A stretch of DNA of 64,000 nucleotides from an uncultured Clostridia bacterium (GCA_949482135.1 CASYFC010000011.1:1-64000), one strand, 5' to 3'. Positions 54,072 through 62,849 are shown, counted from the first letter of the stretch. Translations and numbers: made by a program. The notes: a model not told the origin generated them from the sequence alone.

Positions 54072-55853
54072 CTACTTCTTCTTAGCTAATTCAATTATAA
54101 TTTCACTTAATTCCTGTTCAAGGTTAGCTATTTCTTCTTTAGAAAGTGAAGCACTATTTTCTAAAGATTTAACTATTTCTAATTTTCTATCAGATAGTCT
54201 TTCTTTAGTATAAATATTTACAACATCTTCTATACATTTTTCTACTGAACTTATTTCATAATCTGTAACTAAAATTTCACTAACATGTGATTGTATATCT
54301 TGATTTTCAATATTTGAAATCATTTGTAAGATTTTTTCACTATCTTCTGCAGGTGACTCTAATATTTTTTGGAATATAGTCTTATTTTCTTCTAATTTAA
54401 AATCTTCCAAAGTAATATTAGTAACTATTGGTTCGTATGCTTCTTTAAAATGATTAATTAATAGATAGATAATCATATTTTCACGTTTTATGACTGATGG
54501 GCTTATTTCAACTACCTTAGCTTCTCTTTTTATCGGTTTTGTTAACATATTTTCACCAACATTATTATAAGAGACTTTATTTACCTCAGCATAAATTGCT
54601 TCTTTTGAAATATTATATTGTTCAGAAATTTTATCAATATAAATTTCTCTCTCTATCTTATTATCAACATTTGAAAAAATTTTAGTAATTTCTTTTAAAA
54701 ATTTTATTTTATCATTTGCATTTTCTAAATTGTATTTATTTTTTAGCATTTTTATTTTGAATTCAACTAATGAAATCGCATTTTCGATTAATAGATTAAA
54801 TCTACCACTTCCGTATTTTATAACATATTCATCAGGGTCTTTAGCTCCCTCCATTTGTATTACTCTAGCATCGCAACCTTGATTTTCTAAAATCGCAAGC
54901 CCTCTCATTATTGCTTCTTGTCCAGCTCCATCAGAATCATAACTTAAAATAACTTGCTCACTATATTTTCTAAGTAATCTGCCTTGCTCTTCTGTTAGAG
55001 CCGTTCCTAGTGATGCAACAACATTATTAAATCCTCTCTGATAAAGTGAAATAGCATCCATATATCCTTCGACTAAAATAATTTTTTTTGAATCAGATTG
55101 TTTTGCTAAATTTAGTGCAAATAAGTGTCTCTTTTTTGAATATATTAAATTTTCATTAGAATTTATGTACTTTGCCATTTTTTCGTTGTTTTCTAATTTT
55201 CTACCACCAAAAGCTACAACTCTTGAACTAACATCCATAATAGGGAACATTAATCTTTTTCTAAATCTATCTATGAATTCTCCTCTATCATTTTTATTTA
55301 CAAGACCTGTTGCTAGAATTTCTTCATCTTTAAATCCTGAAGCATGTAAATGTTTATATAATTCATTATACTCTCCAGAATAACCAATTTTAAAAGCTTT
55401 TAAAGTAACATTATCCAATTTTCTAGTTTTAACATAATCTTGTGCTATTTTTGCAAGTGGTTTATATAACCTCTCGTGGTAAAAGATTGCTGTTTCTGCA
55501 TTGATTTTATACATTCTATCTTTTAAGTATTGATTTTTATTAAAATCTGTGTTTTCTGCAACTGGCAATTCTATTCTAGCTCTTTCTGCTAAAAATTCTA
55601 AAGACTCTTTAAAAGATATTCTTTCAATTTCACTAACAAACGTAAAAACATCTCCTCCTTTATGACATCCAAAACAATGAAAATATTGTCTGTCAGGAGA
55701 AACTGAAAAAGAAGGTGATTTTTCTCTATGAAATGGACATAAGCCGAAGAAATTTCTACCACTTCTTTTTAATGTTACATATTGAGAAATTACATCCACT
55801 ATATCATTTGCAGATCTAATTTCCTCTTTTAATTCATCAGTATATTGAACCAT
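54072..55853 (-). CDS. dnaG: DNA primase
   Basis: 593 aa. N-terminal CHC2 zinc motif (Cys39, His42, Cys60, Cys63: CPFHREKSPSF...FHCFGC), RNA-polymerase core with FGGRKLENNEKMAKYINS, TOPRIM IILVEGYMDAISLYQRGF near 255 and YDSDGAGQEA, and a C-terminal DnaB-binding region. Makes primers at the replication fork. Confidence 0.98.
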   Translation of the reverse strand: MVQYTDELKEEIRSANDIVDVISQYVTLKRSGRNFFGLCPFHREKSPSFSVSPDRQYFHCFGCHKGGDVFTFVSEIERISFKESLEFLAERARIELPVAENTDFNKNQYLKDRMYKINAETAIFYHERLYKPLAKIAQDYVKTRKLDNVTLKAFKIGYSGEYNELYKHLHASGFKDEEILATGLVNKNDRGEFIDRFRKRLMFPIMDVSSRVVAFGGRKLENNEKMAKYINSNENLIYSKKRHLFALNLAKQSDSKKIILVEGYMDAISLYQRGFNNVVASLGTALTEEQGRLLRKYSEQVILSYDSDGAGQEAIMRGLAILENQGCDARVIQMEGAKDPDEYVIKYGSGRFNLLIENAISLVEFKIKMLKNKYNLENANDKIKFLKEITKIFSNVDNKIEREIYIDKISEQYNISKEAIYAEVNKVSYNNVGENMLTKPIKREAKVVEISPSVIKRENMIIYLLINHFKEAYEPIVTNITLEDFKLEENKTIFQKILESPAEDSEKILQMISNIENQDIQSHVSEILVTDYEISSVEKCIEDVVNIYTKERLSDRKLEIVKSLENSASLSKEEIANLEQELSEIIIELAKKK

Positions 55854-55930
55854 CTTTTAACCTTTCTTTTATAATATTCGACATATAGTTTTTAAATCCT
55901 TTTAATTATGTTAATTTATTTCATAAATTA

Positions 55931-55970
55931 AAGGGTTATATACTTTTTTAAATATATAACCCCTATTTTA
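55931..55970 (-). terminator. Terminator of carD
   Basis: GGGTTATATA / TATATAACCC stem downstream of the carD stop. Confidence 0.75.
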
Positions 55971-55985
55971 AAATCTACTTAAAAT

Positions 55986-56564
55986 TTAGTTTGCTGAAAT
56001 GAATTTCTTCACAATATTATCACTTGATTCTGCTTCCATGCCTGCTGCTTTTTGTAATTCTTCTATTGCTGAACCATGCATTTCATAAGATGTTTTGATT
56101 TTATTTTCAACTAATTCTTCAACTTCTTCTTTTTCTTTACTTTCAACAAGAACTAATTCACTAACAAGAATTTGTTTTGCATTTAATAGCATTTTCTTTT
56201 CTGTTGTAGATAGTCCTTTGTCTTTTTGCTTAAAACTTAAATTTCTTACTATGTCTGCTACTTCAAAAATATCTCCAGATTTCATCTTTTCAACATTATC
56301 TCTGTATCTTTTGTTCCATTTTAAAGACATTTCAGTACTATCTTGTTCTAAAACGTTTATTACTTTTCCGGCTGTCTCTTTATCTATTATATTACGTACA
56401 CCTATATCTTCTGCTTTTGCTGTAGGTACCATAACTTTCACTTCACCTGGCATTTTAATAATATAGTATGATTGTTTTTCATCTAATATAGCTCTTTCCT
56501 CAATTTTTTCAATTACGCCAGCTCCATGCATTGGATACACAATTTTATCTCCTACTTTAAACAT
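55986..56564 (-). CDS. carD: CarD-family transcription regulator
   Basis: 192 aa RNA-polymerase-binding protein that stabilises open complexes. The N-terminal RID/Tudor domain (FKVGDKIVYPMHGAGVIEKIEER, YYIIKMPGEVKVMVP) is followed by a helical DNA-binding domain (ADIVRNLSFKQKDKGLSTTEKKML). Single gene. Confidence 0.93.
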   Translation of the reverse strand: MFKVGDKIVYPMHGAGVIEKIEERAILDEKQSYYIIKMPGEVKVMVPTAKAEDIGVRNIIDKETAGKVINVLEQDSTEMSLKWNKRYRDNVEKMKSGDIFEVADIVRNLSFKQKDKGLSTTEKKMLLNAKQILVSELVLVESKEKEEVEELVENKIKTSYEMHGSAIEELQKAAGMEAESSDNIVKKFISAN

Positions 56565-56687
56565 TATTTGTCACTCCTTCCAAGTAATCTCAATTACTAC
56601 ATTACAATTATACTACAAAAATTTCAAAAAGTCAAAAGAATTATAACGAATTTGATAAACTTTTTTCATTTATATTACAAATTCAAA

Positions 56688-56720
56688 AAAACTCTTGCAA
56701 AATTATTCTGCAAGAGTTTT
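56688..56720 (-). terminator. Terminator of dut
   Basis: AAAACTCTTGCA / TGCAAGAGTTTT stem. Confidence 0.85.
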
Positions 56721-56730
56721 AATATATTTT

Positions 56731-57192
56731 TTATTTACTTGTAGACCCAAATCCACCCATTCTTTCTCCAGCTGCTGAATCTTCATCTGTTATAAAATAT
56801 TTTTGGAAAATTGCTTGTCCTATAGCATCACCTTTTTTTATTTCAATATCTTCATCTTTTATATTATAGAATGCAAACATTATATGTCCATCATTATCTT
56901 GATTTCCATAATAATCTTTATCAACTACTCCAACACTATTAGCTAAAATTAATCCTTTTTTTCCTGGATTAGAACTTCTATTATATAATAGTAACATTTC
57001 ATCATCTTCCATATAGGCTTTTAATCCTGTTTTTACAAGTGTTGGCTTTTGTCCTCTTTTAAAAGCTGGTATAACTGTATCTTCTGCTGCTTCTACATCA
57101 TATCCTGCAGAATATTTTGTTTTTCTAACTGGTAAATTTATTCCAGCATTTTCAAATCCCTTTGCTATTTCAAATCCTCTTTTTTTGTTCAT
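56731..57192 (-). CDS. dut: dUTPase (trimeric Dut family)
   Basis: 153 aa; hydrolyses dUTP to dUMP. Motifs: TKYSAGYDVEAAE (1), NRSSNPGKKGLILANSVGVVD (2-3), GDAIGQAIFQKYF (4) and a C-terminal GERMGGFGSTSK (5, P-loop-like). ATG 57192 with AAGGAG; an upstream in-frame ATG is less likely. Slightly longer motif 3 region than E. coli. Confidence 0.93.
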   Translation of the reverse strand: MNKKRGFEIAKGFENAGINLPVRKTKYSAGYDVEAAEDTVIPAFKRGQKPTLVKTGLKAYMEDDEMLLLYNRSSNPGKKGLILANSVGVVDKDYYGNQDNDGHIMFAFYNIKDEDIEIKKGDAIGQAIFQKYFITDEDSAAGERMGGFGSTSK

Positions 57193-57313
57193 TTTTATTC
57201 TCCTTCGCAATCTTTTTTGTTATTTCATTATATATTCTTAATAAATAAATTTCAATACATTTTAATATGTATAATTAATTTTTATTATTTTTTTATAAAT
57301 ATGTAATTTCCTC

Positions 57314-57342
57314 TTTACAATTTACATAATCTGTTATATAAT
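57314..57342 (+). promoter_or_regulatory. Promoter of the zinc-ribbon operon (locus 2, plus)
   Basis: TTTACA (57314-57319), 17 bp, TATAAT (57337-57342), then a leader with a GCTTC-gttt-GAAGC hairpin and AAAGGAGG before the ATG at 57416. Confidence 0.7.
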
Positions 57343-57415
57343 AGCGCTGTCAAATTTTTAAAACTTTAGATTTGCTTCGTTTGAAGCACTGTACATTGAA
57401 AAAAGGAGGTATATT

Positions 57416-59071
57416 ATGTCGTCTGACAACAGATCTCTACTTCGGGATTTAGTTCCTAAGGGCTATCACTTTGATGCCTATAATGAACTGAATTCCCCAA
57501 ATAGTCGTGATCGTCCGTTTTATGAAGAAGGCGTAGTTCCAATCGGTAAGTACTATCTCAGTAAAAAAATCAATAAAGATGGTGCTCTTATCCTTCAGTT
57601 TTCCAGTGTTTGCCCTCATAGCTACATCTCTTTTGAACCGTATATTCTTTCTTTTGATGAATATATTAAATTGCTCAGAGATGCGTTAAAAAATAAAAGT
57701 GATTTCATTACTTTTGATATTCCTATTATTGAGCGTAATAACACAGATAGCTACTATTGCAAAAACTGTAGTGATAAGAGCAAGGATTGTTCTACACTCC
57801 GAAAGATTCTTTCCGATAACCGCGGAAAAGATAATACCTTCGAAGTGGCAGCTGTATCTTTCGACCCGAACGATATCAAAAATGCACTTTCTGTGTATTT
57901 TGGTATAAAACCTACAACTCATTCATCTAAAGGAGGAAAAAACATGAAAACCAATAACTTTAAGAAAATGCTCGGTATGAACTTCGAACTCGGTGTTTCT
58001 CGGGACAGCAATATCGCCGCCACCTTTATGGGCGTGGCCATCCGCAATCCCAAGTCCGGCAATTTCTATGTGTACGACCCTGCGACCAAGACTCTCAAGA
58101 ATTATGCGAGCATGAAGTTCGGCGATTTCCGTGTCTTCCTGCTGCCTGATTCCAACCTGACTGTTGATCAGCTGTACAAGATGGACGGCAAGTACTACTA
58201 CGTACAGTCCGTCAACGGCAATATGGCTACTCTGGTTGATGCCATGGAAGGCACTATCATTCAGAAGATTCTGAGTGAGTGCGTTATCCCCGGCATGAAT
58301 TTCTATACTAGGGTGGTTGCCCTTGATCCCCGTACTATGTTCGATACCAATTCCAAGTCTGATATGTCCAAGAACATCCTGGCCGCCATCTGTATGATGC
58401 AGTGGTCTAAGGGCGAATCTGAATTCTCCCTGGATGGAATCGGTGATGATTCCTTCAATGGTCTGGGCATGCTCCTGCTTATGGGTGGGAATTCGGACCT
58501 CACCAGCAATCTTCCTATGTTGCTTGCAATGGGCGCTGCCGGAAATGATTCTGATGAGAACGGCGGTATGATGCAGTATTGGCTTCTGAGCCAGATTATG
58601 GGCAATGGAAACGGCACTGGTATGAATCTGTTTGGTTCTATCCCTGGTCTTACCGCTTCTGTTCAGCCTGCTGCTCTGGAAGCCGGCAATGTTGTGGTGT
58701 GCCCTGAGTGCGGCAAAGAGTACCCCGCTGGTACCAACTTCTGCTCCCACTGTGGTGTTCACACTGAAGTCAAAGGCAAGCACTGCACGAGCTGTGGCGC
58801 TACTCTGATGGATGGTGCGGCATTCTGCCATAACTGTGGTCAGAAAGTGGTTCGGGACACCTGTCCCAACTGCAATGCTAAGGTACCTGAGGGTGCCAAG
58901 TTCTGCTCTGCATGCGGATTCAATCTGGGCACTGGCAAAACTCTTACCACTCCTGCTCCCAAGAAAAACAGTACTGGCAAGAAGACCAGCAAGTCTAATT
59001 CCTCCAGAACGGCTTCTAAGCCTACTGTAAAGGAAACCACTGCTGAAAAGCCGGATACTGAGAAAGAGTAA
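57416..59071 (+). CDS. Multi-zinc-ribbon protein (locus 2), possibly two products
   Basis: 551 aa open frame. Residues 1-176 are AT-rich in codon use and hold one Cys cluster (CKNCSDKSKDC). From Met177 (57944) the codon usage turns abruptly GC-rich. This second part has a beta-rich domain (~177-320), a Gly/Met/Leu-rich low-complexity stretch (~340-410), three zinc ribbons (CPEC..CSHC, CTSC..CHNC, CPNC..CSAC) and a disordered Lys/Ser/Thr tail. AAAGGAGG stands just before Met177, so an independent 375-aa product is likely, either as well or instead. In-frame CGG Arg codons occur. Function unknown; convergent with the PurA/VWA/pseudokinase operon. Confidence 0.7.
   Translation: MSSDNRSLLRDLVPKGYHFDAYNELNSPNSRDRPFYEEGVVPIGKYYLSKKINKDGALILQFSSVCPHSYISFEPYILSFDEYIKLLRDALKNKSDFITFDIPIIERNNTDSYYCKNCSDKSKDCSTLRKILSDNRGKDNTFEVAAVSFDPNDIKNALSVYFGIKPTTHSSKGGKNMKTNNFKKMLGMNFELGVSRDSNIAATFMGVAIRNPKSGNFYVYDPATKTLKNYASMKFGDFRVFLLPDSNLTVDQLYKMDGKYYYVQSVNGNMATLVDAMEGTIIQKILSECVIPGMNFYTRVVALDPRTMFDTNSKSDMSKNILAAICMMQWSKGESEFSLDGIGDDSFNGLGMLLLMGGNSDLTSNLPMLLAMGAAGNDSDENGGMMQYWLLSQIMGNGNGTGMNLFGSIPGLTASVQPAALEAGNVVVCPECGKEYPAGTNFCSHCGVHTEVKGKHCTSCGATLMDGAAFCHNCGQKVVRDTCPNCNAKVPEGAKFCSACGFNLGTGKTLTTPAPKKNSTGKKTSKSNSSRTASKPTVKETTAEKPDTEKE
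57929..57946 (+). promoter_or_regulatory. Internal ribosome site and start inside the zinc-ribbon ORF
   Basis: AAAGGAGG (57929-57936), seven bases, ATG at 57944. It coincides exactly with the jump in base composition. Confidence 0.65.
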
Positions 59072-59075
59072 GCCT

Positions 59076-59354
59076 ATGGGCATGAATATACGTAGGAGGA
59101 TAGTCGTAGGCGAGAAAACATTCAAGCTTTGCGAGAATTGTAAACTTGCTTATGATGAAGCCTCCAACTTCTGCCCAAACTGCGGTGCGAAACTCACCCG
59201 AAAATCGTCAAAGATTTATGCCAATATGGGAAAGAATGGTATAACTTCTTTCAGTTATAAAACACCTGATGGGATTACCATTAATTCTAAAGGTAATACT
59301 ACTATCCCTCTTGGCTCCGGAGTATCCTACACCGTTACCTCCAAGAAGAAATAA
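59076..59354 (+). CDS. Small zinc-ribbon protein (locus 2)
   Basis: 92 aa. One zinc ribbon (CENCKLAYDEASNFCPNC) followed by a short beta-rich segment (SFSYKTPDGITINSKGN). Four bp after the large zinc-ribbon gene; ATG 59076 or 59082. Likely partner of the larger protein; role unknown. Confidence 0.7.
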   Translation: MGMNIRRRIVVGEKTFKLCENCKLAYDEASNFCPNCGAKLTRKSSKIYANMGKNGITSFSYKTPDGITINSKGNTTIPLGSGVSYTVTSKKK

Positions 59355-59362
59355 ATGTACCA

Positions 59363-59406
59363 AAAGAAACTCGCGGTCTGCAAAATGCAGCCGCGAGTTT
59401 CTTTTT
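59363..59406. terminator. Bidirectional terminator between the two locus 2 operons
   Basis: AAGAAACTCGCGG...CCGCGAGTTTCTT hairpin with T-runs both ways; separates the convergent operons. Confidence 0.9.
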
Positions 59407-59408
59407 AT

Positions 59409-60632
59409 TTATATTTTTATCAGCGAACTTCTTTTTTCACCCTGGGTAATATACATATCACTCAAGTCGCTAATATTATGCATGAAAATGCTTTTCATGC
59501 ATTTCAAGAATTGTTCTTTTAAAACGCTTGTATCTCTTCCTTGGAATCTGTATAGAACTTTATCATCTACTTGATCAAAGCAAGTAAGAACCATATTTAC
59601 TGTTGCATTTCTGCTTAGATTCTTTAAATCATTTTCAATTGCTTCAATAAGCAAATCAATATCAAGAATTCCAAATCGCATTGCCTCCTGAAATTCATTT
59701 GGCATATTGGTTAAATCCACAATTTTCTTATATGGTTTTCCTGAAGTTTCAGTAGGAAACAGACCTCTACCATGTCTGGTTGTATAGCATCTGGAAAGAT
59801 AGAAAATTTCTAAATCATCTTTATATCCGAGATTATTTAAAATTCCCATCATATTTTTTATACCAGTATTTGATGTAGTAACATTTGGCCAGAACTTTTG
59901 AGCACCTTGATCAAGTAAAAGACCTTGTGCTCCCTCAAAAACAGCTGTATCAAATCTGTTTAAAATTCCATCATCTCTAATAATTACACTTTCAATGAAT
60001 CTTTTTGCCATAGTCATAGTAATTCCAATTGCTTTTTCACTTACAAAAAGAACTGAATACTCTGGTGGAAGTTCATCCAATTTCAGATTGTATTTATTTT
60101 TTAGCCTCTGTGGAACATATTCATTTTGAATTAATTCTAACTTTCTTTGAAGTTTAGATTCCGAAAGCAAATCCATAACTGTAATTGTATATTCATCATA
60201 TTTGCTTCTGTGTACAGTTTCATTAATTCCCATTCCACAGCTTCCATGACGATTATCTCCACGCATTCTTTCAATCATCTGATTAATGTTCATATCCCAA
60301 AGAGTTGTTACTCTTGCATCAGGATTAACATACACCATAGGTGTAATACTTAAATTTTCTTCAATATCACACCGTTCCATGTCATATGTAAAAACATTTA
60401 CCAAAAATTCCTTACTCAAATACGTAGGAACTCCCGAAAATGTGCCAGCTCCGAAATGTCTAAATGCATGCCTTTTTCCACTTGGTGTTACTACAGTATG
60501 TGAAGCTTGAGCTCCCCCATTAATCCTAACATTAATTGTTTTTGATGCATCTTTGCTACACAATATATCTGTAACATTGCCTTTTCCTTCATCTCCCCAG
60601 CCTGAACCTATTACTGCATATGCTTTTTTCAT
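59409..60632 (-). CDS. PurA-like (adenylosuccinate synthetase homolog), locus 2
   Basis: 407 aa. GWGDEGKGNV at 11-20 (catalytic Asp, Lys), INGGAQASHTVV with catalytic His45 in a SHT rather than GHT setting, GMGINETVHRSKYD, FEGAQGLLLDQGAQKFWPNVTTSNTG and TTRHGRGLFPTE near 287. GTP-binding and IMP-loop counterparts are kept, so a GTP-dependent Asp-type ligation on a purine-like nucleotide is plausible. It shares the ASHT variant with the locus 1 enzyme at 14754. Last gene of the minus-strand operon, 68 bp after the VWA gene with a hairpin between. An in-frame CGG (Arg) is present. Confidence 0.82.
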   Translation of the reverse strand: MKKAYAVIGSGWGDEGKGNVTDILCSKDASKTINVRINGGAQASHTVVTPSGKRHAFRHFGAGTFSGVPTYLSKEFLVNVFTYDMERCDIEENLSITPMVYVNPDARVTTLWDMNINQMIERMRGDNRHGSCGMGINETVHRSKYDEYTITVMDLLSESKLQRKLELIQNEYVPQRLKNKYNLKLDELPPEYSVLFVSEKAIGITMTMAKRFIESVIIRDDGILNRFDTAVFEGAQGLLLDQGAQKFWPNVTTSNTGIKNMMGILNNLGYKDDLEIFYLSRCYTTRHGRGLFPTETSGKPYKKIVDLTNMPNEFQEAMRFGILDIDLLIEAIENDLKNLSRNATVNMVLTCFDQVDDKVLYRFQGRDTSVLKEQFLKCMKSIFMHNISDLSDMYITQGEKRSSLIKI

Positions 60633-60651
60633 AACATCATCCTTTTATAAT

Positions 60652-60679
60652 GGGAGGAGCATAATGCTACGCTCCTCCC
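60652..60679 (-). terminator. Intergenic hairpin between VWA and PurA-like genes
   Basis: GGGAGGAGC / GCTCCTCCC stem containing GCTACGC. It may attenuate transcription or protect the upstream mRNA end. Confidence 0.65.
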
Positions 60680-60700
60680 ACAAGTCGTTGTTGTTTGAAA

Positions 60701-61705
60701 TTAGAAAATTTCGATCTTGCTCTCCATATTAGATCCGCTTACCTTCTCATCAGTAACATTCTCTTCATGATAGAAGAGTGCATTCCTAACAACGTGTCTG
60801 GTATGCGAGTCTTCAATCTTATCGATAACTTCGCTCTTGGAATGACCTTCGTACATATCCAGGATTGCACACACAAGATCAGGAAGGCAATCATAGTCTT
60901 CCAAATCACATGCATGTCCATCCAGCAAATCTCTCCACTTGGAAAGATCGCAACAATAATAATTGCTTCCATGCAAAATGATATGATACGGGTAGAACTT
61001 TTCAGATACCATTTCCAAGCAATCAGTTGCAGAAACAGTTCTCTTATCCAAATCGGGACGGTCTCCAAAAACAGTTCTCAGTTCACTGGCAGTAAGACGC
61101 GGTGTAGGCTCTTCATCACCAAAAGTGAAAATAAATCCTTTCTCTCCACGCTTATCATAGCAATCCATTTTGCAGTACTTGGCTGCAAAATACCATGCCA
61201 AAATATAGCTTTCAAATGGATTATTGCCACCGTGTTTTTCAAGCCAAAGCTTCTCAAGCTGTTCCAGCATTCTCAAATCAGATTCAAACTGAGTTACCTG
61301 CAAAGGAGCAATATCTCCCTCAGATACATCTCCAATTCCCATAAACATAATGTGAGGATTAAAAGAAAATCTGTTCAATACCTCTTTAATAAGTTTTGGG
61401 AACTGTGTCTGAATCAAGCTGAGTAGATACCGACCCATAGAGCCAGTTACATCTTCGGCAAAGATCAAACCTCTGGAATGAGGACTCATCGCCGAATCCA
61501 GAGCTTCACGCGGAAGCTTGATTTGGGAAGGATCAAAGTTCTTGAACATCCCGCTCTGCGTAAAAATTTGTTCTGCAGAAGTAATAGTCTTTCTGGGAGT
61601 TACCCGTTCGCTTCTACCGCTTTCGTAGTAACTACTTGCTCCATAGTAATCCCTTTCACGATAATGACGATCAATGTCCCTGCTACTCGGTGAATATCCG
61701 CCCAT
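60701..61705 (-). CDS. VWA-like MIDAS protein (locus 2)
   Basis: 334 aa. N-terminus MGGYSPSSRD, then Arg/Tyr/Ser-rich to ~40. VWA core: LIFAEDVTGSM (DVTGS 85-89), MGIGDVSEGDIAPLQ, HGGNNPFESYILAWYFAAKY (ESYILA 165-170) and FTFGDEEP (196-200). These match the locus 1 protein at the same spacing. The C-terminal ~100 residues are helical and acidic. AGGAGG site, 23 bp after the pseudokinase gene. GC-richer than native genes; two in-frame CGG Arg codons. Probably a metal-dependent scaffold partner of the PurA-like enzyme. Confidence 0.8.
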   Translation of the reverse strand: MGGYSPSSRDIDRHYRERDYYGASSYYESGRSERVTPRKTITSAEQIFTQSGMFKNFDPSQIKLPREALDSAMSPHSRGLIFAEDVTGSMGRYLLSLIQTQFPKLIKEVLNRFSFNPHIMFMGIGDVSEGDIAPLQVTQFESDLRMLEQLEKLWLEKHGGNNPFESYILAWYFAAKYCKMDCYDKRGEKGFIFTFGDEEPTPRLTASELRTVFGDRPDLDKRTVSATDCLEMVSEKFYPYHIILHGSNYYCCDLSKWRDLLDGHACDLEDYDCLPDLVCAILDMYEGHSKSEVIDKIEDSHTRHVVRNALFYHEENVTDEKVSGSNMESKIEIF

Positions 61706-61728
61706 CTTTGTTACCTCCTATGTTGTTT

Positions 61729-62754
61729 TTATATAGAAACGTCCATATTGACGAATCTACGCTTACCAAATGCATCACGTCTTACCTGCTCCCAATTTTG
61801 GAATTCTATATAGGGATCTTTTGCAACTTTTTTGCTTTCCAACCACTCAGCCAAAGCCTTGGGAATATCCTCTCTTTCCTTAAGCAAATCTTTTGCAACT
61901 CGCTTTATAGAAAGTTCATCAATCTCGAATGAAGAATATCCCCTTTCTTTGCACTCATCAGGCATAATTTCATACACTTCTCTTGGAACTCCACTAATTT
62001 TATCATTAAGATATGTGGTAAAGAACCATCCACCATAGACTCCCACTATACGCATATCATGTACAGTGTATTTTTCACCATCTTCAAGTTTCCTTCCAGG
62101 TGCAAAAAACAGGTTATCCACGGTTATACCATTATGAGTAGCCTCAACCAAGCTCATATAGCATGCGAAGTAATAAAGTCGTGTAAGAATCGAAGCAACA
62201 TATTCTGGTTTTAGACTTCCGCCAAAATAGTCAATAATCTCTCTTAAAGAGTAGATATCACACGGCTTCTTCACAAAAATGCAGAATCTTCCGTCTGTAG
62301 TTTCAAAGTGTTCTTGCACATCAGGAACCATATACTGAACTAGCTCCCAAACATGCTTATCAGGTTTCAAATAATGTCTTGTTTTCTCTACGTAATTTTC
62401 GTAATACTTCTTGTATCTACCTTCTACGACATAAATCACATAGTTACTTGTTACATACATTTCCCCTAACTTGAAACTGGAATGATTGGTATAGTGAACG
62501 CAAAATTCTTTGCCCGATTTAGAGCAAATGGAAAATTCATGTTCGTCCCATCCGTCATTGATTTTAATAAGTGCCTCTTCGTAAAGAAGCATCACTTTCC
62601 TGGTTACTCTAAAATTTTGAATTGCACGATACTCGACTGGTTGGAACCGGCTAACATACTCCTCTTTTTCCAATTCAATAGTATTGAGATCCAGAGTGAA
62701 GATGTCTTCCGGTTTCTGAGCAGCCATTATTTCATGCTCAGATTTCCGTTTCAT
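61729..62754 (-). CDS. Divergent pseudokinase-like protein (locus 2)
   Basis: 341 aa. ATG 62754 follows AAAGGAG, which lies inside the longer upstream frame. The C-lobe-like region has THNGITVDNLFF at the catalytic-loop position (cf. VHGNIKPENIII in locus 1) and VHDMRIVGVYGG after it; no HRD or DFG Asp. It ends NWEQVRRDAFGKRRFVN, matching WTELRKIRTDVFGNQRF of the locus 1 protein. A kinase-derived, inactive domain is the best reading, but the N-lobe is very divergent. First gene of the minus operon. Confidence 0.65.
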   Translation of the reverse strand: MKRKSEHEIMAAQKPEDIFTLDLNTIELEKEEYVSRFQPVEYRAIQNFRVTRKVMLLYEEALIKINDGWDEHEFSICSKSGKEFCVHYTNHSSFKLGEMYVTSNYVIYVVEGRYKKYYENYVEKTRHYLKPDKHVWELVQYMVPDVQEHFETTDGRFCIFVKKPCDIYSLREIIDYFGGSLKPEYVASILTRLYYFACYMSLVEATHNGITVDNLFFAPGRKLEDGEKYTVHDMRIVGVYGGWFFTTYLNDKISGVPREVYEIMPDECKERGYSSFEIDELSIKRVAKDLLKEREDIPKALAEWLESKKVAKDPYIEFQNWEQVRRDAFGKRRFVNMDVSI

Positions 62755-62780
62755 ATAACAACTCCTTTCCATTATTTATT

Positions 62781-62849
62781 GTGAAATTAGCATTTCACTT
62801 GTTAATTTTTTACGTCAACCATTTTATCATAGAAATCCTTTGAAATCAA
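62781..62849 (-). promoter_or_regulatory. Promoter and dyad of the locus 2 minus operon
   Basis: TTGATT (62844-62849), 17 bp, TAAAAT (62821-62826). The leader contains GTGAAAT-tagc-ATTTCAC (62781-62798), a possible operator or hairpin just before the ribosome site. Confidence 0.65.

Noticed and set aside
57923-59125. 400-codon minus-strand frame opposite the zinc-ribbon gene
   Set aside because: Long only because of the GC-rich stretch; the plus strand has zinc ribbons and ribosome sites.
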